This document shows, piece by piece, positions 53,728 through 54,747 of a stretch of 54,747 nucleotides of DNA. The stretch's first letter is position 1, and each line of letters begins with the position of its first letter. A program made the translations under genes and the position numbers. The DNA is from Ignavibacteriaceae bacterium (GTDB lineage: Bacteria; Bacteroidota; Ignavibacteria; Ignavibacteriales; Ignavibacteriaceae). The stretch lies in the NCBI GenBank assembly GCA_013042995.1, contig JABDPB010000009.1, positions 1-54,747 of the forward strand, read 5' to 3'. The notes under the pieces are model-generated. The model made no database searches. It was not told the DNA's origin and saw only the letters and a program-made list of their open reading frames with translations.

Positions 53728-54351
53728 ATGAAAACTAAAATTATAATTTTATCTCTCTGCTTATTTACAGTAACAGCTTTTTCTCAAGAATTTATTTCTG
53801 ATTTTACATGGAATTTTGGATTTACTGCTGATAAACTCAACGAATATATTCCGAACAATAGCTACACAGGTTTTGGAATTGAAGGAAGAAGATTTTTTCA
53901 AAAGAATATCTCCGGTGGACTTTCTTTAGGCTGGAATATTTTTGATCAGAGAATAGCAGAACCTATTACAATTGATCAAGAAGGTTTTGGCGGAACAGTT
54001 TCCGGAACACAAGTCAGATACGTAAATGCCTTTCCGCTTCTGGCAAACCTGCATTACTATGTTGGAAAAAGAAAAGATTTTAGAATTTTTCTCGGAGGAG
54101 GAGTTGGAGTTTATTATATACTTCAAAGACTCGATCTCGGTGTGTGGCAATTGGAATCGAACAACTGGCATTTTGGTTTAGCTCCCGAAGCTGGTATACT
54201 GGTACCTCTTGGTGATGGACAAACCCACATTATTGTTACCGGCAGATACAACCATGCGTTTAGTTCCGGTAAATCGATTGGTGGAAATGAAGATAATTCC
54301 TACTCTTACTGGAGCTTGAACTTTGGATTTGCATTTTCAAGCAGAATGTAA
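53728..54351 (+). CDS. Exported small beta-barrel protein
   Basis: 207 residues with a signal peptide (MKTKIIILSLCLFTVTAFSQ). The strands (WNFGFTADKL, GIEGRRFFQKNISGGLSLGWNI, FLGGGVGVYYILQR, YSYWSLNFGFAFSSRM) indicate an eight-stranded outer-membrane barrel of the OmpA/OmpW kind. Its stop is one base from an in-frame ATG of the next lipoprotein gene, so the two may be co-transcribed. Function unknown. Confidence 0.82.
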   Translation: MKTKIIILSLCLFTVTAFSQEFISDFTWNFGFTADKLNEYIPNNSYTGFGIEGRRFFQKNISGGLSLGWNIFDQRIAEPITIDQEGFGGTVSGTQVRYVNAFPLLANLHYYVGKRKDFRIFLGGGVGVYYILQRLDLGVWQLESNNWHFGLAPEAGILVPLGDGQTHIIVTGRYNHAFSSGKSIGGNEDNSYSYWSLNFGFAFSSRM

Positions 54352-54374
54352 TGGAAAGAAAGTCTAATAATATT

Positions 54375-54747
54375 ATGAAGAATACTTTTTACCTCTTGAT
54401 TATTGCACTAATAGCGTTTTCCTGTTCGCCGGATTTACCTATAGTACCCCCAATAAACTCTACTGCAACCGGTGAAAGTCATCCGGGAAAGTTTGTTTGG
54501 TATGATTTAATGACTGATGATATATCCTCTGTAAAGCCATTCTACGCTGAATTGTTTGGATGGGAATATATCGAAACCGGTGAGCCTGGTAATGATTACA
54601 CTGTCGTACTTCACAAAGGAAATCCAATTGCAGGTATGTTTGAGTTGAGAGATGTAAAGGCCGAACAAAGATATTCTCAGTGGATAAGTTACTTGTCGGT
54701 GGATAATATGAAATTTGCAATTGAATATACAAAGCAAAATGGCGGCA
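54375..54747 (+). CDS. VOC-fold (glyoxalase/bleomycin-resistance superfamily) lipoprotein (3' partial)
   Basis: The frame stays open to the window end. From the ATG at 54375 the product has a short signal peptide with lipobox (AFSC, Cys about 16). The VOC pattern follows: GKFVWYDLMTDD, FYAELFGWEY, YTVVLHKGNPIAGMFEL. An earlier ATG at 54351 is in frame but puts charged residues before the signal. Members with this layout are often non-catalytic or act on small substrates; function unknown because the C-terminal part is missing. Confidence 0.85.
   Translation, partial: MKNTFYLLIIALIAFSCSPDLPIVPPINSTATGESHPGKFVWYDLMTDDISSVKPFYAELFGWEYIETGEPGNDYTVVLHKGNPIAGMFELRDVKAEQRYSQWISYLSVDNMKFAIEYTKQNGG

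Overview
The window is AT-rich DNA that most resembles the Ignavibacteriota / Bacteroidota-Chlorobiota group. The clues are many short signal peptides ending in SQ or AQ, families of exported beta-barrel proteins, a sortilin/BNR-repeat secreted protein and a KorAB-type oxoacid:ferredoxin oxidoreductase. This placement is inferred from gene content and not from a marker gene. I see no prophage, insertion sequence, CRISPR array or rRNA.

Bases 1-16,005 hold a redox/electron-transfer region. It starts (+) with the 3' part of a heterodisulfide-reductase-D-like (CCG-domain) gene fused to a response-regulator receiver (REC) domain, followed by a two-PAS histidine kinase. Facing it is a long minus-strand block that reads, in transcription order: a Cys-rich MerR regulator; a TmcC/DsrM-like membrane protein with an HdrD/DsrK-like iron-sulfur protein; a stand-alone REC protein; a sigma54 activator; a NifX-like protein; a second membrane complex (DsrK-like, NarI/DsrM-like, four-cluster ferredoxin, NrfD fused to a hexaheme cytochrome c); REC; PAS-PAS kinase; REC; and a CGGC-domain protein. 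A likely sigma54 promoter and an array of GTTGCAA-type inverted repeats lie in front of the NifX-like gene. The layout suggests that two membrane-bound Hdr-type electron-transfer complexes are tied to a phosphorelay whose receivers lack DNA-binding domains.

Bases 16,294-23,537 are a selenium locus. In minus order it has a small zinc-ribbon-like protein, tRNA-Sec (UCA anticodon), selA, selB and a cysteine desulfurase-selenophosphate synthase fusion. A separate class-V aminotransferase (cysteine desulfurase family) converges on it. Bases 23,701-27,190 are a riboflavin operon, ribD-ribE-ribBA-ribH, with no FMN riboswitch.

Bases 27,191-43,925 are mixed: two proteins of unknown function, tex, a degenerate ribH fragment, an ABC exporter, korBA, a fasciclin-domain lipoprotein with a clear terminator, a very large BNR/sortilin-like secreted protein with a lipoprotein-sorting-like partner, and DAHP synthase. 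Bases 44,034 to the end are a plus-strand run dominated by membrane and exported proteins: a Na/Pi cotransporter-like protein, several beta-barrels, a DUF3943 protein, an AI-2E family permease, a DUF481 protein, a FadL-like porin, a Spy-like protein, a DUF4136 lipoprotein and a truncated VOC-fold lipoprotein.
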